A stretch of DNA of 45,997 nt from JABDPF01 sp036351575 (GCA_036351575.1 JAZBPJ010000064.1:1-45997), one strand, 5' to 3'; positions 24,226 through 34,308 are shown, numbered from the stretch's first letter. The notes: generated from the sequence alone by a model not told the origin. Translations and numbers: made by a program.

Positions 24226-24855
24226 TTAGTTCTTGGGCAGGCGATGCACCTTGTGGCACCCTGCGCAGCCCATGCGACTGAAATCGGGCACGCGCCGGCC
24301 TACTTCCTGGTGCCCTTCTTCCTGCTCTGCGTGACAGGTATAGCAGACCTTCGCCTGCGTACTGCGGGTCATGACGGGATCCTCCTCTGCGTGTACCTGG
24401 TGACAGGACGAACAGGTCACGATCCACTTGTCATGGGTCGTGCCCTCGAAGGGCGTGACTTCCATGCCCTCCTGGGAGCCGCCGTGGCAGTACATGCAGG
24501 CAGCGACCTGCTGATCACGCGGTGCTGCGACCTTCGCGTAGCCGAAGCCGGTCAGCGGCGGAAACCCCTTGCCGCCATGCGCCCGGGAAACGTGGATACT
24601 GGCCGGGCCGTGACAGGATTCACAACCGTTGTTTCCGAATGGCGCGCGGTCGTCCTCCGTATCGCCATGAGCTCCATCGGCAATCGACCGCATGCGCTCC
24701 CCGGAGTGGCACACCAGGCAATTTTCCGGGTTTTCACCGGTAAAAGCAGGCGTGCGGTGAACGAGTATTTCATCCAGCCATTGCTCGGCATGGACTCCGC
24801 CGGCTGCGAACATCAAGGCCAGCACGATTAGTATTTTCCGTTTTGACTGAAACAT
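24226..24855 (-). CDS. Periplasmic six-haem c-type cytochrome, first gene of the nqr operon
   Basis: A 209-residue exported multihaem cytochrome. The signal peptide (KILIVLALMFAAGGVHA) is cleaved near residue 23. Six CxxCH haem sites are present: CLVCH 46-50, CESCH 78-82, CMYCH 120-124, CSSCH 148-152, CYTCH 171-175 and CAGCH 197-201, with many additional histidines able to act as distal ligands. The order recalls MtrA/DmsE-like and cytochrome c3-type families, but the six-haem form was not matched to a named family. The start at 24855 is preferred over 24882 because it opens into the signal peptide and has CAGGA just upstream. It lies 16 bp before nqrA; a role in electron transfer linked to Na+-NQR is inferred. 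Confidence 0.88.
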   Translation of the reverse strand: MFQSKRKILIVLALMFAAGGVHAEQWLDEILVHRTPAFTGENPENCLVCHSGERMRSIADGAHGDTEDDRAPFGNNGCESCHGPASIHVSRAHGGKGFPPLTGFGYAKVAAPRDQQVAACMYCHGGSQEGMEVTPFEGTTHDKWIVTCSSCHQVHAEEDPVMTRSTQAKVCYTCHAEQEEGHQEVGRRVPDFSRMGCAGCHKVHRLPKN

Positions 24856-25141
24856 TTCCTGGTCACTGTCCCGACAGGGCAAACGGCGATCCGGGCTCGA
24901 ATTGAAACCGTTCCAATCCGGTGAATCGGTACCGCCGCTTCACGGTCAGTGTACCGTTTAATGAATTTTGATCTCATTGACTGAAGTCATACATGCGCAA
25001 AACACTGAAGATCATATCTTTCTGTTTTTATTGTGTTTTTAACTTATATTAAGATTTTTTACTGTGCCCGGACAAAAATAGCGCCTGATTGATGCTCTTT
25101 TTTTCGAACCGCCGGCGAAAATCGACTCCGCAAAAAATCGG
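24856..25141. other. AT-rich divergent control region between nqr and ilv-leu operons
   Basis: No gene is seen in about 290 bp. The stretch 24955-25080 is clearly AT-rich against the GC-rich background and should hold the promoter of the cytochrome-nqr operon (minus strand). A 12-bp palindrome TGACTGAAGTCA at 24978-24989 is a possible operator. No FNR-type TTGAT-N4-ATCAA site is complete. Confidence 0.4.
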
Positions 25142-25171
25142 TTGACAGCCCGCCGAGGGCTGTGGTTTTAT
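25142..25171 (+). promoter_or_regulatory. Predicted promoter of the ilv-leu operon
   Basis: A consensus -35 box TTGACA (25142-25147) is followed by an 18-bp spacer and TTTTAT (25166-25171) as -10. Transcription would begin around 25178, at or just before the ATG at 25180. It lies immediately upstream of the leader peptide and attenuator. Confidence 0.65.
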
Positions 25172-25179
25172 CCGGCGCT

Positions 25180-25326
25180 ATGTACGCGCGCAATCGCAAG
25201 CAGCACAGCAGGGTAAAAGCGGCTACCGCCGCGCGCCCAGCGCGCGCTCTCGGCCTGTCCGGAATGCTCCTTCTCGGCGCATCCTTTGCGCTTCTTATCC
25301 TTGTATACGGAGCGGGTCCAGGCTGA
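25180..25326 (+). CDS. Leucine-rich leader peptide of the ilv-leu attenuator
   Basis: An open frame of 48 codons (ATG 25180) whose last 20 codons, starting at a second in-frame ATG (25264), read MLLLGASFALLILVYGAGPG: six Leu, one Ile and one Val. The Leu codons are CTC and CTT only, whereas surrounding genes prefer CTG; slow or regulated codons are typical of attenuation leaders. The 25180 start would be almost leaderless relative to the predicted promoter; 25264 has only a weak ribosome site, so the true start is open. It ends 27 bp before a terminator hairpin, with an alternative pairing that overlaps its 3' codons. Confidence 0.75.
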   Translation: MYARNRKQHSRVKAATAARPARALGLSGMLLLGASFALLILVYGAGPG

Positions 25327-25382
25327 GGTTGAAATACCGAAAGACTGTGAAAACCCGCAACGCGAATTGCGGGTTTTTTTTT
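25312..25382 (+). terminator. Transcription attenuator with competing antiterminator, ilv-leu leader
   Basis: Terminator: CCCGCAA (25354-25360) pairs with TTGCGGG (25367-25373), loop CGCGAA, followed by nine T. Antiterminator: GCGGGT (25312-25317), inside the last codons of the leader peptide, is complementary to ACCCGC (25353-25358), which is the left terminator arm. A ribosome stalled on the Leu codons leaves GCGGGT free and prevents the terminator; a ribosome that reaches the stop at 25324 covers it and allows termination. Read directly from the sequence; function inferred. Confidence 0.75.
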
Positions 25383-25410
25383 GAATCAACACAAAAAAAC
25401 GAGGAAGACG

Positions 25411-27081
25411 ATGCGAAGCGACCAGATCAAGAAAGGTCCTGAAAGAGCCGCCGCTCGAAGCATGCTCAGGGCCACCGGCCGCAATGAAGAACAGATCGCC
25501 CAGCCGATGATCGCCATCGTCAATACCTGGTCGGACGTGACGCCGTGCAATATCCACTTGCGGGAACTGGCCGAGCATGTGCGCGCCGGTGTGCGCGAGG
25601 CCGGCGGCACGCCGGTGGAGTTCGGCAGCATCGTGGTAACGGACGGCATTGCGATGGGCACCGAGGGCATGAAGTGTTCGCTGATGTCCCGCGAAGTCAT
25701 CGCGGATTCCATCGAACTGGCCACGCGCGGCCACTGTCTTGACGGTGTCGTGGTCCTGGTGGGCTGCGACAAGACGATTCCCGCGGCGGCGATGGCCCTG
25801 GCCCGGCTCGACATTCCGGGGCTGGTGATCTATGGCGGCTCAATCATGCCCGGCCGGCACAAGGGCATACCGGTCACCATCCAGGACGTTTTCCAGGCGG
25901 TCGGCGCACACGCGGCAGGCTCGATCGATGACGACGAGCTCGCCGAGATCGAAAAAGACGCCCTGCCCGGCCCGGGCGCCTGCGGCGGACAGTTCACGGC
26001 GAACACCATGGCGCTGGCGATGACCACGCTGGGCCTGTCCCCGATGGGTTTGAACGATATCCCTGCCGTGCACCCGGACAAGCCCGAAGCGGCCCGGTCG
26101 GCCGGCCGCCGCGCGGTCGAGCTGGTCAATGAAGGCGTCAGTGCGCGCAGCATGGTCACTACCGAATCACTGCGCAACGCCGCTACCGTAACGACGGCCA
26201 CGGCCGGTTCCACCAACGCGGTGCTGCACCTGCTGGCGATCGCTCGGGAAGCGGGCGTCGCTTTCGATATCGACGAGTTCGACGCGATTTCGCGCAAGAC
26301 GCCGATCATCGGCGATCTCAAGCCGGCCGGACGCTACATGGCGCCCGACATGTTCGAAGCGGGCGGGACCCCGGTGGTCATCAACCGGCTGCGTGAAGCC
26401 GGGCTGATCAGCGACACGCCAACCGTTTCGGGCGCCAGCCTGTTCGAAGCCTGCAGCGAAGCCCGCGAGCGGCCCGGCCAGGACGTAATCCTGGACTTCG
26501 ACCGCGCGCTTGCTGCACGGGGCGGCTTCGGCATCCTCTACGGCAACCTGGCGCCGGACGGCTGCGTGGCGAAACTCGCGGGCCATGGCGAATTCTCCTT
26601 TACCGGCCCCGCCCGCGTCTTCGAGTGCGAAGAAGATGCTTTTGACGCCGTCCAGCAAGGAAAAATCGAGGCCGGTGACGTCATCGTGATCCGCAACGAA
26701 GGACCGGCCGGCGGGCCCGGCATGCGGGAGATGCTCGCCGTCACCGCGGCCCTCGCGGGCCAGAAACTGGACGACCGGGTCGCGCTGATTACCGATGGCC
26801 GCTTCAGCGGCGCCAGTTTCGGCTTCGTCGTCGGGCACGTCGCACCGGAAGCGGCACGAACCGGGCCGATTGCACTGCTGCAGGACGGCGACACGATCAC
26901 GATCGATGTCGACCGCCGCGTGCTGGAAACCGACGCGGACCTCGAGAGCCGGCGCGCAAGTTACGAGCCGCGCCCGCCGTCCTACACGTCCGGCGCGCTC
27001 GCGAAATACGCTTACCTGGTGTCTTCCTCGTCGGAGGGCGCCGTTACCTCTTTTCCCGAACTGAATAAACCGAGCGACTGA
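25411..27081 (+). CDS. ilvD: Dihydroxy-acid dehydratase
   Basis: Iron-sulfur dehydratase of valine, isoleucine and (through 2-oxoisovalerate) leucine synthesis, acting on 2,3-dihydroxy-3-methyl-branched acids. At 556 residues it has the normal IlvD/Edd-family length. Conserved cluster segments are visible: SDVTPCNIHL (Cys46), VVLVGCDKTIP and GPGACGGQFTANTMA, plus the late ALITDGRFSGASFGFVVGHVAPEA block. The start at 25411 has GAGGAAG 4-10 bp upstream and gives the usual N-terminus; a TTG at 25381 in the terminator tail is rejected. First enzyme gene of the operon, controlled by the upstream attenuator. Confidence 0.97.
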   Translation: MRSDQIKKGPERAAARSMLRATGRNEEQIAQPMIAIVNTWSDVTPCNIHLRELAEHVRAGVREAGGTPVEFGSIVVTDGIAMGTEGMKCSLMSREVIADSIELATRGHCLDGVVVLVGCDKTIPAAAMALARLDIPGLVIYGGSIMPGRHKGIPVTIQDVFQAVGAHAAGSIDDDELAEIEKDALPGPGACGGQFTANTMALAMTTLGLSPMGLNDIPAVHPDKPEAARSAGRRAVELVNEGVSARSMVTTESLRNAATVTTATAGSTNAVLHLLAIAREAGVAFDIDEFDAISRKTPIIGDLKPAGRYMAPDMFEAGGTPVVINRLREAGLISDTPTVSGASLFEACSEARERPGQDVILDFDRALAARGGFGILYGNLAPDGCVAKLAGHGEFSFTGPARVFECEEDAFDAVQQGKIEAGDVIVIRNEGPAGGPGMREMLAVTAALAGQKLDDRVALITDGRFSGASFGFVVGHVAPEAARTGPIALLQDGDTITIDVDRRVLETDADLESRRASYEPRPPSYTSGALAKYAYLVSSSSEGAVTSFPELNKPSD

Positions 27082-27098
27082 ACCACCGAGGATTCCAC

Positions 27099-28652
27099 AT
27101 GGACAACTACGTACGCATTTTCGACACCACGCTGCGCGACGGCGAGCAATCCCCGGGCTGCTCGATGAACGTCGAGGAAAAACTCCAGGTCGCACGCATC
27201 CTCGACGAACTCGGGGTCGACATCATCGAGGCCGGTTTTCCCGCCGCCAGCGACGGTGATTTCCTGTCCGTTCGCTCCGTCGGCGAACTCGGTCTGAGCT
27301 CGACCATCGCGGGGCTGGCACGCACGCGGCACGAAGATATCGAGGCCGTGGCGCGCGCCCTCGAAGGCTGCAAGAACAGGCGCCTGCACACGTTTATCGC
27401 AACCAGCCCGATCCACCGCGAATTCAAGCTGAAGATGAGCCGGCAACAGATCATCGACCACATGACCGGCGCGGTTGAGTTCGGCAAACAGTGGTTCGAC
27501 GACATCGAAGTTTCGGCCGAGGACGCCTGCCGCACGGAGCTGGACTACCTGGTCGAATTCTTCCAGGCGGCCGTCGACGCCGGCGCGACGACCCTGAACG
27601 TGCCCGATACGGTGGGCTACACGACGCCGCGCGAGGCCCGCGAGATGTTCGAATACATCATCAGCGGGCTGCGCGATGCGGATCACGTGGTGCTTAGCTG
27701 CCACAACCACAACGACCTGGGCCTGGCCGTGGCCAACAGCCTGGGCGCGGTGGACGGCGGCGCCCGGCAGGTCGAGTGCACCATCAACGGCATCGGTGAA
27801 CGCGCCGGCAACGCCTCGCTCGAAGAAGTCGTGATGGCGCTGCGCACGCGTCATGACCGTTACGGGCTGGAAACCGGCATCGACAGCACGAAACTTTATC
27901 CCGCCAGCCGCATCGTGACCGCCGTGACGGGGTCGCGCGTGCAGCCGAACAAGGCCATTGTCGGGCGCAACGCCTTCGCGCACGAGGCCGGGATTCACCA
28001 GGACGGCGTACTGAAGCACGCCGAGACCTACGAGATCATGAAACCCGAGGCCGTGGGCGTACCGGAAAACAACCTGGTCCTGGGCAAGCACAGCGGAAGG
28101 CATGCGTTCAGCAAGCGGCTCGAAACCCTGGGGTACACGGTGGACCGTGAAACCATGGAAAAGCTGTTTACCCGTTTCAAGACCCTGGCCGACCGCAAAA
28201 AGAGCGTCTACGACGAGGACATCGAGGCGCTGGTGCTGGGTTCCGAGCAAAGCGGCCCCTGGCACCTCGACGCTATTTCGATCCACACCGAGGTCGAGGA
28301 TACCGACCAGTCGGCCGAGGCCAGCCTTAAGCTGCGTTTCAACGGACAGGCGCCGCGCATCCACTCGGGCAAGGGCGACGGCCCGGTCAACGCCATCGTT
28401 AACGCGATACGCGCCATCATCGACGAGGAACTGCACATGGAGCGCTTCGAAGTGACCGCCGTGTCCCGCGGCAGCGACGCCCAGGGCCGCGCGACGGTGC
28501 GCGCGACGATCGGCGCCTGCCGCTACAAGGGCACCGGTGTTTCGACCGACATCGTCGAGGCCGCCGCCCAGGCGATGGTCAGCATCATGAACCGGCACTG
28601 CCAGCACCAGGGCCGGAAACCCGACGACGAGCGCCTGAAAGCGGCCGTCTGA
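27099..28652 (+). CDS. leuA: 2-isopropylmalate synthase
   Basis: Condenses acetyl-CoA with 2-oxoisovalerate, the committed step of leucine synthesis. At 517 residues it is a long-form enzyme with a catalytic TIM barrel starting IFDTTLRDGEQSPG, metal site LSCHNHNDLGLAVAN and GIGERAGNASLEE, a linker with HEAGIHQDGVLKH, and a C-terminal regulatory domain (about 390-510) that gives leucine feedback in the family. It starts 17 bp after ilvD. Confidence 0.97.
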   Translation: MDNYVRIFDTTLRDGEQSPGCSMNVEEKLQVARILDELGVDIIEAGFPAASDGDFLSVRSVGELGLSSTIAGLARTRHEDIEAVARALEGCKNRRLHTFIATSPIHREFKLKMSRQQIIDHMTGAVEFGKQWFDDIEVSAEDACRTELDYLVEFFQAAVDAGATTLNVPDTVGYTTPREAREMFEYIISGLRDADHVVLSCHNHNDLGLAVANSLGAVDGGARQVECTINGIGERAGNASLEEVVMALRTRHDRYGLETGIDSTKLYPASRIVTAVTGSRVQPNKAIVGRNAFAHEAGIHQDGVLKHAETYEIMKPEAVGVPENNLVLGKHSGRHAFSKRLETLGYTVDRETMEKLFTRFKTLADRKKSVYDEDIEALVLGSEQSGPWHLDAISIHTEVEDTDQSAEASLKLRFNGQAPRIHSGKGDGPVNAIVNAIRAIIDEELHMERFEVTAVSRGSDAQGRATVRATIGACRYKGTGVSTDIVEAAAQAMVSIMNRHCQHQGRKPDDERLKAAV

Positions 28653-28669
28653 ACAGCGGAACATTTTAA

Positions 28670-30073
28670 ATGAGCGATCAGCCCACCACCCTGTTCGAGA
28701 AAATCTGGCAGCGCCACGTCGTCCGGCCCGAAAGCGACGAGACCCCGGCCGTTCTGTACATCGATCTGCAGCTGCTTCACGAGGTCACCTCGCCCCAGGC
28801 CTTCGCTGAACTCGAGCGGCGCGGGCTCAAAGTGCGGCGGCCCGACCGCCACCTGGCCACCATAGACCACTCCACCCCGACTTCACCGCCGGACGAAAAC
28901 GGCGAATACGCCTGGACCACCGACCAGGCCCGCCGGCAGGTCGAGACCCTGTACGAAAATTGCGAAAAGCACGGCATCGAACTGCATGGCTGGGACAGCC
29001 CCAACCGCGGCATCGTGCACGTGATGGGCCCGGAAATGGGCGCGACCCAGCCCGGCATGACCATCGTCTGCGGTGACAGTCACACCGCGACCCACGGCGC
29101 ATTCGGCGCGCTTGCTTTCGGCATCGGCACGACCGAGGTGGGGCACGTGATGGCGACCCAGTGCCTGCTGCAGAGCAAACCGAAGACGCTGGGTATCCGA
29201 ATCGAAGGCGAGCTGAAACCGGGCGTGACCCCGAAGGACGTGATCCTGCACGTGATCGGCGCCATCGGCGTCGGCGGCGGCACGGGTTCGGTCATCGAGT
29301 ATTTTGGTTCGACGATCCGTGCGATGGACATGGAGGGCCGCATGACCGTGTGCAACATGTCGATCGAGTGCGGCGCGCGCGCCGGCCTGATCGCACCCGA
29401 CGATACGACGTTCAGCTACCTCGAGGGACGCGCCAAGGCGCCCGCCGGCGAGGACTGGGACAGGGCGGTAAGGGACTGGCGAACCCTGCGCACCGACCCC
29501 GGCGCACGCTTCGACCGCCTGGTCGAGATCGACGCGGCCGATATCGAGCCCAGCGTGACCTGGGGCATACACCCCGGCATGGTCATCCGCGTCGGCGGCA
29601 CGGTTCCCGGCGGCGAGCCGGACGCGCTCGAGTACATGAAATTCGATGCAGGCAGCCCCCTGGCGGGCGAGCCCGTGGACGTCGTGTTCATCGGCAGCTG
29701 CACGAATTCCCGCATGGCCGACCTGCGTGCCGCGGCGGGCATCCTGCGCGGCCGCAAGGTCGCGGCCGGTACGCGCACAATGGTCGTGCCGGGCTCGGGC
29801 CGGGTTCGGCAGCAGGCCGAAAGCGAGGGTCTGCACGAAATATTCATCGCGGCCGGGGCGGAATGGCGCGAGCCTGGCTGTTCCATGTGCCTGGGCATGA
29901 ACGGGGACATCGCGCGTCCCGGCGAACTCGTGGTCAGCACCAGCAACCGGAATTTCAAGGGCCGCCAGGGTCCCGGCGTGCGCACCGTCCTGGCCAGCCC
30001 GTTGACGGCCGCGGCCAGCGCGGTCACTGGTCGGATAACCGATCCGCGCGAATTCATGGAGGGCGCAGCATGA
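28670..30073 (+). CDS. leuC: 3-isopropylmalate dehydratase, large subunit
   Basis: Isomerises 2- to 3-isopropylmalate together with LeuD. A 467-residue aconitase-type protein. The [4Fe-4S] cysteines are visible in FIGSCTNSRM and in CSMCLGMN; the substrate region includes VCGDSHTATHGAFGALAFGIGT. It has the normal bacterial length and starts 17 bp after leuA. Confidence 0.97.
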   Translation: MSDQPTTLFEKIWQRHVVRPESDETPAVLYIDLQLLHEVTSPQAFAELERRGLKVRRPDRHLATIDHSTPTSPPDENGEYAWTTDQARRQVETLYENCEKHGIELHGWDSPNRGIVHVMGPEMGATQPGMTIVCGDSHTATHGAFGALAFGIGTTEVGHVMATQCLLQSKPKTLGIRIEGELKPGVTPKDVILHVIGAIGVGGGTGSVIEYFGSTIRAMDMEGRMTVCNMSIECGARAGLIAPDDTTFSYLEGRAKAPAGEDWDRAVRDWRTLRTDPGARFDRLVEIDAADIEPSVTWGIHPGMVIRVGGTVPGGEPDALEYMKFDAGSPLAGEPVDVVFIGSCTNSRMADLRAAAGILRGRKVAAGTRTMVVPGSGRVRQQAESEGLHEIFIAAGAEWREPGCSMCLGMNGDIARPGELVVSTSNRNFKGRQGPGVRTVLASPLTAAASAVTGRITDPREFMEGAA

Positions 30074-30634
30074 GCGGAGAAATGATCGTTTCACACACGT
30101 TCAGCCTGCCGGTGCAGAATATCGACACCGACCAGATCATCCCGGCGCACTTCCTGACGACGACCGGCCGCGAAGGCCTGGGCACCGCCTGCTTCCATGC
30201 CTGGCGGTTCAACGACGACGGCAGCGAAAGGTCGAACAGCCCGCTGCGCGGCCACGACGTCGACCGCCAGCAGGTCCTGGTGGCCGGCGAGAACTTCGGC
30301 TGCGGCTCGTCCCGCGAACATGCGCCCTGGGCCTTGCTGGACTATGGAATCCGGGCGGTCGTCAGCAGCCGCTTCGCGGACATTTTCCGCGGCAACGCGC
30401 TCAAAAACGGCCTGCTTCCGGTCACGGTGGAAGAAGAGGTCGCCGACTGGCTGCTGGAACATCCCGACACCGCGGTGAAAATCGATATCGGCAGCCGCAG
30501 GCTCGAGGTCGAGGGTTACGGAATATTTACCTTTCCCCTCGAACCGTTCTCGGCTTACTGCCTGGCGCGCGGCATTGACCAGCTGGACTTCATTCTGCAA
30601 GCTGCGGACGATATCCACGGTTACGAGCAGGAAC

Positions 30635-30645
<11 letters not shown>
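30070..30645 (+). CDS. leuD: 3-isopropylmalate dehydratase, small subunit
   Basis: Swivel-domain partner of LeuC, 191 residues. Typical blocks: PVQNIDTDQIIPAHFL, GENFGCGSSREHAPWAL and SRFADIFRGNALKNGLLP. The frame is open far upstream inside leuC, but the true start is ATG 30070, overlapping the leuC stop by 4 bp. It overlaps leuB by 11 bp. Confidence 0.97.
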
Positions 30646-31705
<1,060 letters not shown>

Positions 31706-31712
31706 CCGCTTC

Positions 31713-33215
31713 ATGCCCGGCATCATGCGATGCCGGCTGGAAGACCTGGTGCGCGAGACACCGGTCCAGGACATGCCGGCGCTGTCGGAACGGCTCGGTG
31801 TCGATATCCTGCTCAAGCGCGAAGACCTGCAGCCGGTTTTTTCGTTCAAGCTGCGGGGCGCCTACGCGAAGCTGCTGTCACTGGATGAAAAACAGAGAAA
31901 ACGAGGCGTGATCTGCGCTTCGGCCGGCAATCACGCCCAGGGCGTGGCGCTGGCCGCCCGCCACCTCGGTATTCACTCCGTCGTCGTGATGCCGGCCATC
32001 ACACCGGACATCAAGGTCGACGCGGTGCGCAAACTCGGCGCGGAAGTCGTGATCCACGGCGACGACTTCGACACCGCCTGCGACTTCGCGCTTGCAAGAA
32101 GCCGCGAGGAAGGCCTGGTCTTCGTCCACCCTTACGACGACCCCGAGGTCATCACCGGGCAGGCGACCATCGCGATGGAACTTTACCGGCAGTGCCCTGC
32201 CGTGCCGGACTACCTATTCATCTGCGTGGGCGGCGGCGGCCTGGCTTCCGGCATGGCCATCGTCAGCCGTTACCTGCAGCCGGAAACAAAAATCATCGGC
32301 GTCGAGGCGGCGGAATCGGCTTCCATGCGAGCAGCCATCCAGGCGGGCGAACCCGTAACGCTCGAGAAAATCGGCCACTTTGCCGAGGGCGTCGCGGTCA
32401 AGCGGACCGGCGAACTGACCTACGCCATCTGCTCCGACCTGCTGGATGACGTCATTACGGTAGACAACGACGAGATCTGCGCCGCGGTCCAGGACGTCTA
32501 CGAGGATACGCGCGCCATCGCCGAACCGGCCGGCGTGCTGGCCGTCGCCGGAATCAGGAAGTACTTCGCCGCGAACCCGCAGCCCGGGACAATCGCGGCG
32601 GCCGTGCTGTCTGGCGCGAACGTCAACTTCGCCCGCCTGCGCCATATCGCCGAGCGCGCCGCCGTCGGTGAAGAGTCCGAAGCGCTGCTGGGCGTAACCA
32701 TTCCGGAACGCCCGGGCAGTTTCCTGGACTTTTGCCAGACCTTGGGGCTGCGCGGCATCACCGAGTTCAATTACCGTTACTCGGACGCCCGCGAGGCGCA
32801 TATTTTCGTGGGCGTCTCCCTCAAGCAGGGCCTGGCCGAAAAACGGGAGATCATGGATGAACTGGCCGGACACGGCCTGCCGGTGATCGACCTGTCCGCC
32901 AACGAGATGGCCCGCCAGCACATCCGCCACATGGTCGGCGGCCGCGCTCCCGTGGCCAACGAACGCCTGCTGCGCTTCCAGTTCCCGGAGCGACCGGGCG
33001 CTTTGCTGCAGTTCCTGACCGGCATGCAGAGCGACTGGAACATCAGCCTGTTCCACTACCGCAACTACGGTTCCGAGTACGGGCGCGTGCTGATGGGCAT
33101 CCAGGTCCCCGAAGAGGACGAAACGCACTTCCAGGAATTCCTCGACAACACCGGCTACGGCTATGTCGCCGAGGCCGACAATCCCGCCTACGCGATGTTC
33201 CTGGCGCCGCCCTGA
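31713..33215 (+). CDS. ilvA: Threonine ammonia-lyase (biosynthetic), IlvA
   Basis: PLP enzyme that deaminates threonine to 2-oxobutyrate, the entry into isoleucine. A catalytic domain (about 1-320) with PLP lysine Lys46 in SFKLRGAYAK, phosphate loop GGGGLASGM and ASAGNHAQGVA, followed by two ACT-like regulatory domains (about 330-410 and 420-500) that bind isoleucine or valine in the family. At 500 residues it matches the long biosynthetic form. The frame is open upstream within leuB; ATG 31713, 8 bp after the leuB stop, is chosen, with 31680 and 31725 as alternatives because none has a strong ribosome site. Last gene of the operon. Confidence 0.94.
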   Translation: MPGIMRCRLEDLVRETPVQDMPALSERLGVDILLKREDLQPVFSFKLRGAYAKLLSLDEKQRKRGVICASAGNHAQGVALAARHLGIHSVVVMPAITPDIKVDAVRKLGAEVVIHGDDFDTACDFALARSREEGLVFVHPYDDPEVITGQATIAMELYRQCPAVPDYLFICVGGGGLASGMAIVSRYLQPETKIIGVEAAESASMRAAIQAGEPVTLEKIGHFAEGVAVKRTGELTYAICSDLLDDVITVDNDEICAAVQDVYEDTRAIAEPAGVLAVAGIRKYFAANPQPGTIAAAVLSGANVNFARLRHIAERAAVGEESEALLGVTIPERPGSFLDFCQTLGLRGITEFNYRYSDAREAHIFVGVSLKQGLAEKREIMDELAGHGLPVIDLSANEMARQHIRHMVGGRAPVANERLLRFQFPERPGALLQFLTGMQSDWNISLFHYRNYGSEYGRVLMGIQVPEEDETHFQEFLDNTGYGYVAEADNPAYAMFLAPP

Positions 33216-33330
33216 GCTCCCGTTTCACCGTTGTCTAAAAGCCGCCCGGCGCTCCCGGCGGATCGGCGAAAATCAGGGCCGTGCGCCGAGCAGGTGAATC
33301 GCAGCTGAGGGACGCCCGGCGCCTTGAGAG

Positions 33331-34308
33331 TCAGCCGCCCTCGATCAGCGCCTTCATGACCCGGACGTGAGAGTCGCTGTCGTTCAGGGCGGGAATGTAG
33401 TTCAGCGATTCGCCGCCCGCCTCTTCGAACCCTTCGCGGTTTTCCATCGCGATTTCTTCCAGTGTTTCCAGGCAATCGACGGCGAAACCGGGGCAGACGA
33501 CCTGCACGGTCTTCACGCCGGACTCGCCCAACGCTTCAAGGGTCTTGTCGGTGTAGGGCTGCAGCCAGGGTTCGCGCCCGACACGGGACTGGAACGTCAG
33601 CAGCCACTCGTCGTCCGCTAGGCCCAGTTTTTCGGCGATGATGCGCACTCCCGCCTCGCACTGGTCGCGGTAAGGATCGCCCTGGCGCACGTAGCGCTCA
33701 GGGATGCCGTGCAGGGAGAACAACAGCTTGTCGGCGGGGCCGTGCTTCTCACGAAACGCCCAGATGCTCTGCGCGATGGCACAGGTCCACTCCTCGTCGA
33801 CGTGGTAATCCTGTACGCGGCGCTGGGGCGGGTTCCAATCCATGTCCTTGAGCGCCGCATCGACCGCATCGTAAATCGACGAGGTCGTGGTGTGCGAAAA
33901 CTGCGGGTACAGCGGTATGACGACCAGTTCGCCGACCCCGGCAGCCCGCAGCTTTTCCAGGCCGTTTCGAATCGAGGGTTCTCCGTAACGCATGCCGATT
34001 TCGACGTTCCAGGAGTCCGGCAGGGACGCTGCCAGCTTGTCGCCCAGGCGCTCGGTCAGTATCAGCAAGGGAGAACCTTCATCCCACCAGATTTTGCGGT
34101 AGGCGGCGGCGGAACGACCCGAGCGAAACGGGATGATGACCAGGTTCAGCAGCGGCAGCCACAGCCAGCGCGGCAGGTCGACGACGCGCGGATCGGACAG
34201 GAATTCCCGCAGGAAACGTGCCACCGGTTTGCGCTCGGGCGCGTCCGGCGTACCCAGGTTGGCTATCAAAACGCCTTTTTTATTCGGCATCACGGTGTTG
34301 CTGCTCAT
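33331..34308 (-). CDS. hemH: Ferrochelatase
   Basis: Inserts ferrous iron into protoporphyrin IX, the last step of haem synthesis. At 325 residues it has the usual proteobacterial length. Visible: KGVLIANLGTPDAP start, RYGEPSIRNGLEKL, VIPLYPQFSHTTTSS, the catalytic His in LLFSLHGIPERYV, TFQSRVGREPWLQPYTD and VCPGFAVDCLETLEE. The start at 34308 has GGGGAA upstream at good spacing; the longer frame to 34383 is rejected. It stands alone, which fits the demand of multihaem cytochromes and the other haem proteins of this genome only in a general way. Confidence 0.96.
   Translation of the reverse strand: MSSNTVMPNKKGVLIANLGTPDAPERKPVARFLREFLSDPRVVDLPRWLWLPLLNLVIIPFRSGRSAAAYRKIWWDEGSPLLILTERLGDKLAASLPDSWNVEIGMRYGEPSIRNGLEKLRAAGVGELVVIPLYPQFSHTTTSSIYDAVDAALKDMDWNPPQRRVQDYHVDEEWTCAIAQSIWAFREKHGPADKLLFSLHGIPERYVRQGDPYRDQCEAGVRIIAEKLGLADDEWLLTFQSRVGREPWLQPYTDKTLEALGESGVKTVQVVCPGFAVDCLETLEEIAMENREGFEEAGGESLNYIPALNDSDSHVRVMKALIEGG

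Noticed and set aside
24955..25080. Possible FNR/CRP-type site in the AT-rich nqr promoter region
   Set aside because: A TTGAT half-site is present near 24968 but no matching ATCAA at the proper distance; only a 12-bp palindrome remains.
25381..25410. TTG start of ilvD at 25381
   Set aside because: It lies in the terminator T-run; ATG 25411 has a good GAGGAAG ribosome site and the usual IlvD N-terminus.
27012..28664. Minus-strand frame of 550 codons opposite leuA
   Set aside because: Antisense shadow; LeuA motifs run the full length of the other strand.
29161..30069. N-terminal extension of leuD of about 300 codons within leuC
   Set aside because: The extension is arginine-rich out-of-frame leuC; LeuD homology begins at ATG 30070.
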